This document shows positions 25,521-37,849 of a stretch of 64,000 bases of DNA, in pieces. The stretch lies in assembly GCA_028554795.2 (NCBI GenBank), contig CM068828.1, forward strand, positions 17,058,630-17,122,629. The letters run 5' to 3'. This DNA is from Sinohyriopsis cumingii. Taxonomy: Eukaryota > Mollusca > Bivalvia > Unionida > Unionidae. Position 1 is the first letter of the stretch, and every line of letters begins with the position of its first letter. The translations under genes and the position numbers were made by a program. Under the pieces are notes generated by a model. It had not been told where the DNA came from. It saw nothing but the letters and a program-made list of their open reading frames with translations, and searched no databases.

Positions 25521-26159
25521 GACGTTTCCAAAGAAACAAACAGTCCTGATTTTTGTATCACTTTCACCAAGTTTGCATTTATTTCACGCCATTGTGCGTT
25601 CTTTCTTTTCTTAGGCATTTAACATTTCAAGATGATTTGCAAAGGTAACCTGATGTCCACACGACGAAATGGAGATAATGTTTGAATAAAGTGATATTAA
25701 AACTTTTCCTTTTAGTCGCCAAATTCTGAATTATTCGTACCTGCCGAATGATTTATCAAATTATGAGATGGAAATTTATGACCTAGGTACAGACAGAAGG
25801 ATGAATAGATAGCTAGAGATGAACGAGCAGGTGTTGGTTTGTGTTGAGTCGCCGAATCGAGTTGGCTTTACAGCATAAATTCAGGGAGACACTGATGAAG
25901 TAAATTGTCAGTAGATTACGCCTATAATTCTTGAGCAAGCGTATATATTTTAAAGGATATATTAGGGAACTAGAGTAGGAACGATGTCTTAACGCCACAA
26001 GTTAGAAAGTGATTAGTATGTTTTATTTTACTGGAGTCTTTTCAAGCATGATATTTCAAATATAGAGAAGCATCAAATCACTGGTGTCATATCTGTATGT
26101 GAAAGAGAACAAATTTAATTATTAAACTGGATTAGCGCTACGATCTTTTAGGTATTGCC

Positions 26160-26404
26160 GCTATTGTTGATTTTGTAGGTTTTAACGCCATTTTCAGCGC
26201 ATGATAAGCATACATTGCCGCCATTATAGAGGAAGAACCCAGGAAAACCGCGTGAAGGACTACCGATCTAAGGGGAAGCTACTCGCAAGCTTTCTCACAT
26301 ACACACGTTGGTTTATCCTGAGATTCGAAACCACGCTGACAGAGGTGAAATTTGAATGATCTATAGAGATGAACACGTTAGACCTGTCTGCCACCTGGAC
26401 CCCA
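26160..26404 (-). mobile_element. Decayed SINE, second copy (unit B)
   Basis: Contains TTTTAACGCCATTTTCAGC, GAGGAAGAACCC, and a B-box-like GATTCGAAACC. The unit C copy is at 54,795-55,022. Confidence 0.55.
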
Positions 26405-27189
26405 TTGTACTTCTAAAAGCATTTCCTGAAAATATGCCTATACAATACACTAATTATTAATTGCTGCACTGGAAAGAGTTTTTACTTTGGAGAAGTCAGT
26501 TGAAAAGATGAATACTTAGTTACGAGCCAGTAACCTGTTTTCGAAACTTACTTCTCAATGGGGCAGAGAGGTTGAAAGATTTTGGTTGCGGGGTATGGGA
26601 TGCGGTGTGAAGGTGGGTGAGTGGTGGATCATTTACATACTGTTTTAAATCACGTTCGATTATGATGCAACTTTTACCCTAAATTATTAACATATTACAC
26701 TTATCTTCGAGACAAGTATCGATTTTTAAACAAACATCGACTCAAACCACATTTGCAAGCAATTTTACTCAGTTGTGTAACATTTCGCGTTTATATTCGA
26801 ATCATTTTGCGCAATGTTGAACATTATTGACGTAGTGTTTTATAGCAATTAATGAAAAGCTTAGGTGACTTAACGCCACAGTTTTATGAAAACAGTATGG
26901 TCACTGTCACACAAAGTTTATTCCAGTTTCCTCAAATTTTATGAAAACGCTTCAGCCACTAACCACAATATTTAATGAAAATCCCAATGCCATTTATCAT
27001 CAAATATTGAATATCCCACCTGGTCAAAATACCCTAGTCCACTGGTCATCATAATTTTGCTAAGAAATATCTTCTACCTATAATATTCATAAAAGGTCCC
27101 ACTGGTCAATAAACGTTTTCTTATATATTCTTCGCCAGTCGTCCCAATTTTACCCACCAATCTGGTTCATTCGTCGCCAAGATCTTACG
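26405..27189. other. Intergenic block (unit B), no gene seen
   Basis: Collinear with 55,023-55,812. Towards the right it grades into decayed units of the following minisatellite. No gene. Confidence 0.5.
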
Positions 27190-27755
27190 CAATAACAATC
27201 TTCCACTGGTTATCAAAATATGTCCCAAGCCATCTGTTTCCACCATTCTTGAAATTTTAACGAATAGTATCCACCACCAGAAGTTCATACACACACACCC
27301 ACACACACACACAGACACACTGGTTACCAAAATATCTCCCAAACCATCCGCTACCACCAGTCATGAAAATGTTAACGAATAGTATCCACCACAGGTCACC
27401 AGAAGTTCGTATACACCACCACACGCACTGCGTTTCAAAATGTGTCCCACACCATCACGAAAATTTGGCATAATGTTAACTAGCAAAGGTTATTATAATT
27501 TCCTATACAAAAACAAACACACACTGGTTACCAATATATGTTCCACGTCCATCCGCTACAAACAGTCACGAAACGTTTACTGAATATACTCCAATACAGG
27601 TCATCAGAATTTGATATACACGCACTTACACATTGGTTATCAAAATAAGTTCCAGGTTCATCCGCTAACACTAGTCAAGAATGATTAACTGAATATAATC
27701 AATCAATAGTTATCAGAATTTCCTATACATCCTCATACACAATACTGGTCACCTA
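27190..27755. repeat. ~105-bp minisatellite with CA spacers (unit B)
   Basis: About five degenerate units, each reading ACTGGTTATCAAAATATGTC, then a CCATCCGCTACCACCAGTC-type stretch, then ATCCACCA, CAGAA and TTTCCTATACAC, and ending in a short CA run. The unit C copy is at 55,813-56,310. Confidence 0.8.
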
Positions 27756-28534
27756 AACTAAACACGAATATTCGTTTAATTTACTTAACTACCTGGGCCC
27801 AAAAACCTAGGTAAATAACTCCAAGTTCTTTACGCGGGTCTTTATAACATTTATTTAATTCTAATCAGATTCTGTAAATAAGGGTTTTTGTCAGTAAATT
27901 AAACATTTCATATAAGCACATTAAGGACTTCAAATCTAAAAAAAAGTAGCGCACCTTTTCAAGTCTTGAAACTCATCCAACTTAAAATGTGGGCATGCAA
28001 ATTAACATAGAAAACAGAGCTGATGAGAAATAGATATTGCACAAAAAAGGACTTTTTGAGAAAATTCTTCCAAGCATATTAAATAAGTAAACTTTAGATT
28101 TGATCATTATCTTTTAATGAATATTGTAGCAAGATAACCGGGTGGGATTTCGGATTTACAACATAACACTTTTGATAGTGAAACAAATACAATGTTTAAT
28201 GACAAATGACTTGAATGAGAAAAGAATTGTGATTAATACGTGCGCATAATATCCAAATATTGGATCAATTATCATAATCCTCACGAATTAAATAATGAAA
28301 ATTGAAATAAATGACCTTACATAGTACAAGGACAAGGGGTGAATGATTCAAAGTGATTCCACGACGAAAGAATGATGTGATTTCCTCAAAAAGCAAAACT
28401 GTGGTATTTTGCTCGATAAGACACATAGGAAAAATGAATTCAGTCAAATAGTGAAAATGATGGAAAAAAGGGACAGATGAACAACATACACTGGTTATTA
28501 CAAACTCCAATGTTTTAGCCAACGGCTAAAAGAT
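27756..28534. other. Intergenic block (unit B), no gene seen
   Basis: Up to about 28,200 it is collinear with 56,311-56,800. No supported gene. Confidence 0.5.
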
Positions 28535-28905
28535 CACATGCATGGAGTTACACACTCCGTCACCAGCACACTTTGCTACCAGTCACACTAGTCAATCAAG
28601 CAGTCAGCATTCCATGTTGGTCATTCTAGCAATCAGCGCCCACCAATCTCGGTCAGCAAAGCCAGATGATCTGCTACTTGACCAGAAACACTGTTTAATC
28701 AGCTCTACGACCGCTATAGTTCAGCTTCACAGCTGATATGGTCACCTTCTATGGTTAGCTCTGCAGCTGGTACCACGTCGACTCCGCTCACTCCGATCAC
28801 TCTAATCATTCTGATCACTCTGTTTACTCTCATCATCTGGTCACTCTGGTCAGCGATACAGCTGCTACACCGATCATTCTGGTCAGCTGAAAATACATAT
28901 AACAC
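28535..28905. repeat. Degenerate GGTCA/TGATCA-rich minisatellite (unit B)
   Basis: Paralogue of the block at 2822-3205 with fewer recent units; the clearest run is 28780-28870. Unit C lost it in a deletion. Confidence 0.6.
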
Positions 28906-29722
28906 AGTGTACTGTGCATGACACGGGCATTTAGGATAAAACGTCATAACGTTATATATGGTAAACCACACAAATTACATTATCAGCACAATAATTACAA
29001 AACAATACACAAGTACAGAAGTGAACCAAACCGTACCCGACAAGAATCCTACGGTACTAAACGTTTCTTAAAACTGCATCTTATATATTGCTAATATAAA
29101 TCTGTTGCTAAGTCACAAACAAGAATAGAAAATATTTGCATGATACTACGGAAGCCGAAGATACATATAAAATATACAAAAGGAAACGTGGTTGTACAAT
29201 AGTTATAACTGATACACAAGAAATTAATAACTCACATACCTCTACATCTGAAGCTTTGCAAGTCATTGAGTATTTATTGACATCTCTAATTTATATCCAG
29301 TACAAAGCTGTTTTCAAGTAAAGTGATGACCAGCTGGTTTTCCAAATGTGTGTGTTTTGCATTGTTTCCCGGCACTCCCATAATACATGTTCAGAGTTGG
29401 TGTAAAAATATAATAGTTCTAAATAAGTTGTTTTGTCAGGGTTGATCATGGTTCTGTTCTATCAATGTATTTTAGTTATCCTTCTGCTTAGTACTGGTCT
29501 GAGTTTACACCACATGGAGCTCATAAATTCCTCAAAACAAATTTCCCTGGTGATTCATTCAATAAGCTAGAATGTAACACTCTTGACTAACATACCCGCA
29601 GGCTTGAACTTAGGTTCGTAATCCCCTACCCTTCTCACTCGTCAATGGATCAGGTTTCCACTCCCTTTGAAGGTTTGTTTATTTTTAGTGGCTTTTGCCA
29701 AAGACACATTTTGTTAATAAAC

Positions 29723-29723
<1 letters not shown>
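28906..29723. other. Intergenic block (unit B), no gene seen
   Basis: Collinear with unit A 3206-3900. Nothing recognised. Confidence 0.5.

Positions 29724-29801
<78 letters not shown>
29724..29801. repeat. TA microsatellite
   Basis: About 78 bases of uninterrupted TA repeat. Confidence 0.95.
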
Positions 29802-29806
<5 letters not shown>

Positions 29807-29848
29807 CATTATTTGTCTTATTCATTTTATTTTTTGTTGTTGTCTTTT

Positions 29849-30035
29849 ACATCTCACCTCTGTCTGCATGGGTTCGAGTCTCGGGCTCGGCAAATGTGGA
29901 TATGTGAGAAAGCTCGCCGGTAGCTTCTCGTGGGTTGGTGGTTCTTTCCGGGGTTTACCCGGGTTCTTCCTCCACCATTAATACTAGCCGCCATGTATAG
30001 CCTATCTTGTGCTGAAAAATGGCGTTAAACCCTAT

Positions 30036-30070
<35 letters not shown>
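29849..30070 (+). mobile_element. tRNA-derived SINE, well preserved
   Basis: Contains the B box GGGTTCGAGTCTC, the body GTGAGAAAGCTCGCC, a GGGGTTTACCCGGG stretch, GCCGCCATGTATAGCC, and the 3' end GCGTTAAACCCTATAAC followed by an AAC repeat. The A-box half is missing, so it is slightly 5'-truncated and sits next to the TA run. Units A and C do not show it here. Confidence 0.7.
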
Positions 30071-30648
30071 AGTCTATATTCTGTATGCTTACAATCTGTA
30101 TCCGTTTTGTTGTTTGTCTATATAATCAGCTCTGTGATATTTACCTTCTCGGTTCGTTTTCTGTCATCCATGTTCGTTGCACGTGTTCATGTTTAGACTA
30201 CGTTAAAGAGTTGTTCTTTGTGGGTATGCCTCTAAAGAGGTACCAATTTTAAAATTACATAATTATAGATCCAAATCTATATATATTTAGAGTTCCGTAT
30301 CCGTGAATCGTAGTCCATATATATTCTTGTTCTGTTGTCATTCCAAAACAATATTGGTTTGATTATGAGGGTTTTCCTTCATACGAAGTATTAAGTTAAA
30401 ACGTTCCCGTTTATCTTAATTCCAATTCCATGAATCAAAATCCTTATCCGTTTCCGTTCTGTTGGCGTTACGTGGTATTGTAGATTTGTTGTATGCGTTG
30501 TACTCCATGAGAAATACGACGTTTAGAATTCCTGCATATATTAAATCCATAGTCATGAATCAAAGTCCATATCAGTTTCTGTTTTGAGGCCATGGTATTG
30601 TATATTTGTTTTATGGGTTATACTTCCTAAGAAGTACCACTTGATTCA
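30071..30648. other. Intergenic block (unit B), no gene seen
   Basis: From about 30,265 it is collinear with 56,810-57,150; its last part matches unit A 4030-4228. Confidence 0.5.
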
Positions 30649-30900
30649 CTCTCGCCTCGTGGTCGGGCTTATACACATTATTTCGTCTCTTGGTTCTTCC
30701 TGACATTACTCATGTTCAAGTGAACAACAGAGTGAATCAGACCGCTCACTGACGAGACGTTCCGTAATGTAAAGAGTTTGACCTAAGGTGAGTTATTTAT
30801 ACACAGACGACGTTGCAATACGTCATCTGTGCTCTGGAAGTTATCGGTTCTTCCCATCGAAAACACTTCGCACGTGCAGCATAGGATGAACCGAACTCAC
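30649..30900. other. Cluster of inverted repeats (unit B)
   Basis: Paralogue of 4229-4480. The central hairpin is 30802-30831, with arms CACAGACGACG and CGTCATCTGTG. Relative to A and C one T-A pair has become C-G, a compensatory change, and one other pair is now mismatched. The outer TGATTCACTCT/AGAGTGAATCA pair is intact. Confidence 0.4.
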
Positions 30901-31617
30901 TATTTCAAAATCTTTGTAGAATATACATAAATAACCCTCGGGTGTCGTTGTACACAACAAAAACGAAACCCGAGTACATTTATATAATCAATAAAAAACG
31001 ACTTATACAATTCCGTGGCAAATATATTAGAAGAAGTGTGATATGAAATTTTGTCGAATCAAATACATTGGGTAGCATGGAAATTAATATCAGTATATTG
31101 AATAGATTGTTGGTATTTAGCTGACACAGCTATAACAATATTTTGTAAAATCAATATTTCAATTTCGTTTACATTCTTTCAGAGAAATAATACTGCTGTC
31201 TAAATACTCAGTGAATGCCAATAGATCAGGCAGTTAATCCAACAGAAAACAATATGGACCACCACGCAGTTCACCATACACTGTATTAACTTGAATATTC
31301 CTAATGTTACGATCCAGCGAGGGTATTATAAATAATACTGCAGTAGATATGAATCAACAAATTTCGAGCAGCCAGACAGCCAAGTGGACACCCTAAATAT
31401 ATATTATAGCTAAAATTTCATTAGAAATTGTTTCTTAAAAGTTTCAAGAATCAAATTAATAAATATATTCAGCAGAAAGACTTCAACTTCTGCTAAATAC
31501 AATATGCATAGTAATTGACCTGTTAAGTTCAATTCCCATTTAACAAGTTGATTCATTATTCGGAATTTTACCATCGACATTTGAGTCACTATTCTTTGTG
31601 TTGCTTCAATAATTTTC
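30901..31617. other. Intergenic block (unit B), no gene seen
   Basis: Collinear with 4480-5560 and 57,420-58,539, with a gap relative to both near 31,310. Confidence 0.5.
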
Positions 31618-31735
31618 CGTTTTTTGTCCTTCTCTCGTTTGTTTCCACCTCTTCCTCCTTTCTCCTTAATTCCTCATTCTTTGGACTTCTTACTTCCTCG
31701 TTTCCTTTCTCCCGACTTCTTCCTCCTTGATCTAC
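31618..31735 (+). repeat. Polypyrimidine tract (unit B)
   Basis: Paralogue of 5561-5698, shortened by small deletions but still C/T-rich. Confidence 0.7.
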
Positions 31736-31804
31736 TGTTGTGCCGCATTATGCTTGCTCAGACGAAGGAATACAACAAGGGATATACTTTCTTTCATTCC
31801 CAAT

Positions 31805-32232
31805 CTATCTTTAAAGGTATGCTATATTATAATACACACTATATATTGGAATGTTCATTCGTTTGCTAAATAACTCAAAAATGTGTATTGCAAATGCATA
31901 ATTTAACTAGCATAGAAGACAATCAAGATAGTGTGTGCATTTATCGATGTTTTACGATAAACGCTCCGGAAATATTTTTTATGCTTCCGATGATTAGAAA
32001 ATTTTCGGAAGTGATGTACTATCTTTAAAGGTATGCTATATTATAATACACACTATATATTGGAATGTTTATTCGTTTGCTAAATAACTCAAAAATGTGT
32101 ATTGCAAATGCATAATTTAACTAGCATAGAAGACAATCAAGATAGTGTGTGCATTTATCGATGTTTTACGATAAACGCTCCGGAAATATTTTTTATGCTT
32201 CCGATGATTAGAAAATTTTCGGAAGTGATGTA
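31805..32232. repeat. Recent 214-bp tandem duplication (unit B only)
   Basis: 31805-32018 and 32019-32232 are the same sequence with a single visible difference (ATGTTCATT against ATGTTTATT). Units A and C have one copy. It lies directly before the P2X7-like pseudogene. Confidence 0.92.
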
Positions 32233-32271
32233 CTATCGGTAAGTCCCTCGAGTTTAGCGTATGTGGTGACG

Positions 32272-33350
32272 ATGGTTGAATCCAGTGATGATTCCATCGA
32301 ATTTACGGCCAATTTGTCCTGCTCGTTTTCCTCGTGTGAAGAAGATGAACTCTTAGAAAATAGCCAAAGTAATGAATCCTAAGAAGATTCTGCTAGATGA
32401 GGTTAGGCAGTGCAAATTTCGGTTCGAACGAGAGGAGAACGTCGACGAGGACCAATACCCTAGAGAGAAAATATGGCGTAATGAGGCTGAGCAGCGCTTG
32501 GGATATTCATTCTGGTAATTACTATTATCATTATGATAATTGTTATTATTAGTCCATTAACGTTATTTCAATTTCATAATGAAAATAGAAGGCACGAATT
32601 GGGGGAAACTTATAAGTCTTCGCGCAGATTTTCATGTGGGCTTGGTTCATCAGTAAATAATTGTGTTAAAAGTTAACCACTTAATACTCAGACTGTGAGA
32701 GGTGTAGAAATACATTTTTTTAAATTAACTTTATACCTCAAATTCGTTCTTTTCAACCGTGATGAAATACAGAACCCGAATTTACTTTCTGTGTGATCGT
32801 TTACTGTCCTCCTCAGCTAGTAGAATTTAAGAATTGTTATAAAGAAAACGTAATCAATGATTTGGTGTATCCAGACGTTTCACAAGCATGAATTTTCTAT
32901 GTTGGTCTAGGTGTATAATACTAAGGCAGAGAAAATATACAGAGTTATGGGGAAACAAATCTTGAGAATAATGAATTGCTGATTAAATGTTTGTTATTGT
33001 GGTACAAAAGGTAGAACAAAGGTCTAATCGTGCATCAAAAAGACAAATATTTCATACTTTAACATGCAAGAACTTCTCATACATTTTACACACAAGTTTG
33101 CTCTCAAACACAATAATGAATGATGGAGTGTATTTACTATGTACATTGGTGTGATGGTGAAAATTGTAGCAGCAAGGAAACAGTAGATAAGTGTACATTC
33201 TGTCAAGAGATCCAGATGACGTTGGATAATACAGAGAAGTTCAAGGTGTATTGTCTCGTTGATCATCCTAGATTTCAGGCCGTTTGCCTGGATGAATATG
33301 TCCTGGAAGCAGAGTACTGTGCCTACAGATGGCAAGATGGAAATTGCTAA
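32272..33350 (+). pseudogene. P2X7-like zinc-binding domain gene, decayed, copy B
   Basis: Same two-exon layout as 5997-7208. Exon 1 runs from ATG 32272 to the donor at 32514/32515 and has the same stop and frame change (near 32380). Exon 2 (about 33117-33350) reads WCDGENC, CTFCQE, HPRFQAVCLDEYVLEAEYC and then a stop at 33348 that removes the tail seen in copy A. The HPRFQAVCLD segment is closer to the family pattern than copy A, so B preserves this region better. Confidence 0.55.
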
Positions 33351-33977
33351 AAAAATTTGTACGAGTACATGAAGGCAAAATATTCTTAACACATTTATGG
33401 TGCCAATATCAGCGTCGGTTTTGGGATAAGGGATTGCATTATGTTTAAAATTCTTTTTCATATAATCCCTATTTTATTGACACAATTTACCACTTTACTT
33501 GAGTGCAGAATTTTAACCCAAACATTTTATTTTGATAATAGATCCTGTTAAAATCATTTGTCCATTATCTTAGAAATTCTCATGAAAACAGCTGTACTCC
33601 TATATAATTTCATTTTTTGAACAGATTCTATACTATGACATTAAAAATATATTGCTGTCTGTTCATGTTCAATTTTGATTTATCTAGCTTCCTAACACTG
33701 GTTGTAGTACAATCTAATTTTATGCCAGAGGCATTGACTCTGAAAACATGAAATAAGCAAAAGAAAACCGGGATACATGAAATAAGGTCACTTTAGCGCT
33801 GCCATCAATTGTTTGACATAGTCTGAAAACAAACATTTTACCCCAGTAATTCAAGAAACTGACCAATGTCATCCACTGCCTATATTCACAGTGACAGTTT
33901 ACCAAAGAGAATTAATGGAATTTTAAACAAGATTTAAATAGTATTCATTTTAACATACATATACATCATATTTTAAT

Positions 33978-34018
<41 letters not shown>

Positions 34019-35985
34019 TTTTGTTCCGATATATGATTTGAAATATGTGCCACAAAAAGACTGTGTTGGCATTGTTTTGATTAAATTGTGTCCATTTCGA
34101 GTTGCTTTGCTTTAGTTAGTTTCTCCCTTCTGTGTGTATACGAACGGGGAGGAGTTCACTGTATTCCTAGTGATATGTTCCAACGTTAATACAACTTTAA
34201 ACATACAACTATTATATTGCTATATGTTTTGTATACGAGTTCACACATCAAAATAGTGCGTGGCTCTCATATTCTCTCTGATCATCAAGTTACGTATATG
34301 ATCATACCCGTCTGTAATAATAGTGTCCACTTTCACATTGTGGTTCTGCAGTTTTTATGGCTCTAAAAAATACCTCTTTCTCCATGTCATGACTACTCTT
34401 CACTTCATTGCTCTGAAGAAAAGAGGGAAAACAATGCGTTCAGCAAAATTAACATTACTGCTATTTCTTGAAATGTGGCGTCACGTGTACACAGCTGAAA
34501 TGTGTTTACCAATATTTTAAAAATGGACTTGTGCATAAGAAACATTGAAAACGTAAGCTCATTTTCTTGCATGAGTGTCATGTAAGAACATTGACATGTA
34601 CCTGAATGTTTGCAATGACTTTGCCCTTTCCGTTTACTTGCTGGATATTTCCGTAACAAACTGTGTAGCAGGTGAAAGTTTAGACATCTGTATACTAATC
34701 ATCGTGGTTTTCACACAGACGAGGATTTCTCGTGAATACGTGTATCAATTAAAGTGCATCATTGCTAAATAATAGCAAGATGACAAGTGTTTCTTCTATA
34801 GAGTCAGACGCTTACCCAATCATACTGAGCTAAGGTAATCAAATGTTATATGCTTAGTTTGCTTGTTTGTTTTTTCTTAAATGTCCTATCAGTCTTACAC
34901 TAACAGCAATACAGCATGATGGTGTGTCTAGTCCCTGCAATAAGAGCATGAAAATTGTGTTTGGCAAATTATAAGCATGCCTTTTCAGTAAATATGGTAG
35001 TCAAATGTGACGTCTTTTGCATGTGTGAACAATAGTTGAAAAATGCACCAAACCATTTTGCTTACTTTTACAACTCAGGGTTGATCATAAAACTTGACAT
35101 ATAACCAACACATTGTAGTTTCTCGCAAAAAAATACAATACTTAATTATTGACTCATATGATGATATAATTTTTGAGGCCTTAGGAACCCATATGAACTA
35201 TGAAGCTAAACAAACCCTGTAAATAAACGTGGGGAATGAGTAGAAAGTTCACTGTGACATCAAAATGCACCACAGGATATGTCACACCATCTACTATCTT
35301 CTGTTTTCTCTAATGCATTATCTTCCAGGAGCTGGTTCTCAAAAATCTAAAATATTTACACCGACAGCATTAAAGTATTTTAAAAAGTTCCTTTTAACTA
35401 TGGTTCTACACATATCGTAAATAATATTACTATACTCTCTACACTGACGGACATTAGTATTCACACTCACAATCAGTCGGTTGGAGCCTGGTCAGGACCG
35501 TCATACATTGACACAGTGGTGTACATTCTGGCAAACAATGTAATTTACTCCCAGTGCCGCAGCACGATGGAGTAATTAGCCTAAGGATACAATTAAACAC
35601 AATCAATACATCAATTATTCACAACATTGTGTTTTTTTTTCCAGAACACCTGTCTTGTTATTATTAGTATTGTTAAACAGGCATTAAAACATCTGGGCAT
35701 GCGCATAAAATCTTTTTATTATCATTATTGTTGAACTGGCATTAACTAAGTATGGGCATGCACATACATTTGTTACTGTGGTGAGGGACAAATAATAATG
35801 GGGGAATAGGCAAAACCACAATCCAAGGGACACACGCACACACACACCCACACACACGCTCATCATGGTAAATCAGGATTAAAATTTTGGGGGTAGAGGT
35901 GGGGCTATTAGGATTCGTAAGCTCTCTCCCACTAAAATGGTCCTCTCCGATTGATTGTTCTTTTGATGGGTAGATTTGTGGCGAA
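33351..35985. other. Intergenic block (unit B), no gene seen
   Basis: Includes an AAT run (33,982-34,018), the segment 33,930-35,035 absent from unit A, the broken counterpart of the minus-strand exon remnant (35,210-35,345), and a CA-rich run near 35,835. No intact gene. Confidence 0.5.
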
Positions 35986-37290
35986 GAGTAGGGGCTAACA
36001 ACCAATAATATAGCAAGATAAAGATGTACATATATTAACCCTCGCTAGCTCTCGCTTCTGTAAAAGCTACTCTCGGTTTATATGTTGTTAGCCCTGTATA
36101 AAGGGTTGTTTCGAGATTAGAGGTTTAATGTCATTGTTAACTTCGTTTGTTTACTCCTGATCCCTGATTGTCTTAAAGTTTGTTTCGATATCAGCCTGTA
36201 AAACACTCAAACGCACAATTATTGTAGATTACAGCAATTGATATAATCTAATTAGCTCTGCCTTTTCTTTGCTTTAGATGTCGGTATGTAGGACATTTAT
36301 TATCAATTATTAATTTAATTAATCAACCTAATAAATGCAGTAGAAATTAAACCTGAGTGCAAAAGCAAGGAACTGAATATAAGCTTTTATAGAGACTGGT
36401 ACAAGATCACTCAATAAGTAATCCGATTTCCTAATTACAAATAAGCAAAATTAAGTTCCCAGGAATATATCCATTATTGAACGCTACAACGAAATTTGAT
36501 CCCCACGAAAATAAAGTCATTCACAGTAACGGTTAAAATCAAATATACTTTCAGCAATATTTTGACTCGATTGTGTCAACCAGAGGTGAGAATAATGTTT
36601 TCGCCAAGGCGTTGGCAACAGTGGCAGTAGTCTCTTTGAACTTCAAGTGGTTGGAGGACGACTGGACTACACGATGGCCTTTTTATGTGCTCTACTTGTC
36701 TCTACTACCAATAAAAGCAGCTTCTTTAGCAAGCTGTATAATAAAAACTACAAAAACACTCCTCGCTATCTTAAAGCTTTTATAGTAAAATCTAAATAAT
36801 TCAAATTATATGAGATTGAAATGTTACAAGGACACAAGTGCTCACCGCATTGTCAACAGACGGTGATGAATGGCGGCTGTGTGAATCATCCAGTGCAACT
36901 GTCAATATTTAAGCAAAAGACTCCATCTTCTCATCACGAAAACATTGTGAGAAATAGATTCTACGAGAAAGCTGGCAAGCATCTTTTATATATGTAATGT
37001 CTTTTATAAAACTGTATTTGTCTTCATACAGTGAAGGAATAAATGCAAACATCAATCAGTTCAAATGAACATGAAGAGAATGTTTGTATTACTTTTTATA
37101 TACTGTCTTGTCTTCTCCACGTCTAATACATTCCATACAATTATCACCTCTCAAAACATCCACTTACTCAATAATACTGCTACCTGTGTATTCTGTTTCA
37201 GTCGTCACATTAGAAGAGGAGGTTACCTTTCGTCTGCTCAAAACTGTTCAACGATTACTTATATCCTATCTATTTAACAAGTGCGTATCT
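35986..37290. other. Unusually conserved non-coding block (unit B)
   Basis: Partner of 8786-10080, with 476 identical bases at 35986-36461. Confidence 0.7.
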
Positions 37291-37318
37291 CCCAATTTTT
37301 TTCAACTTTGACTATGGC

Positions 37319-37319
<1 letters not shown>

Positions 37320-37367
<48 letters not shown>

Positions 37368-37385
37368 CGAGAGAGAGAGAGATAG
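37320..37385. repeat. TA and GA microsatellite
   Basis: TA run followed by a short GA run; reduced counterpart of 10137-10465. Confidence 0.95.
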
Positions 37386-37849
37386 AAACTTAATAGCTCA
37401 AATTGAAATCGGTGTACTTATGTTCGGGCGGAAATATTATTAAAATTAAAAACACCATGTACAAACAAAACACTTAACACACAATCTACGAACAGGTTTG
37501 GAGTCATATTTACAGAAAGATATATAATATAAAGTTGTGCTGAGAAAATGACGAGCGGGTTCTTGCGCCTATCACATAACGAACCAGGCAGTATGTTTTG
37601 ACCTTATTCTAAATTGTGAACAAAGGGTGGAGACAAAGCGTAGCGAGAGATCAACGCCAGAAATTATTCTAGACTGAATGATGCAAGTAAGTTTGGAAGG
37701 AAAGATGTTAAGGTAATTGTGTGTCAGGATAATTGACAAGAACTATAATAATAATAATAATAATAGGACAATTAAATCATAAAAGTGTTATTAACATTCC
37801 GTCAGGTGAAGAACTGAAAATAATCGCTGTAATTTTGACAAGGTTGCAA

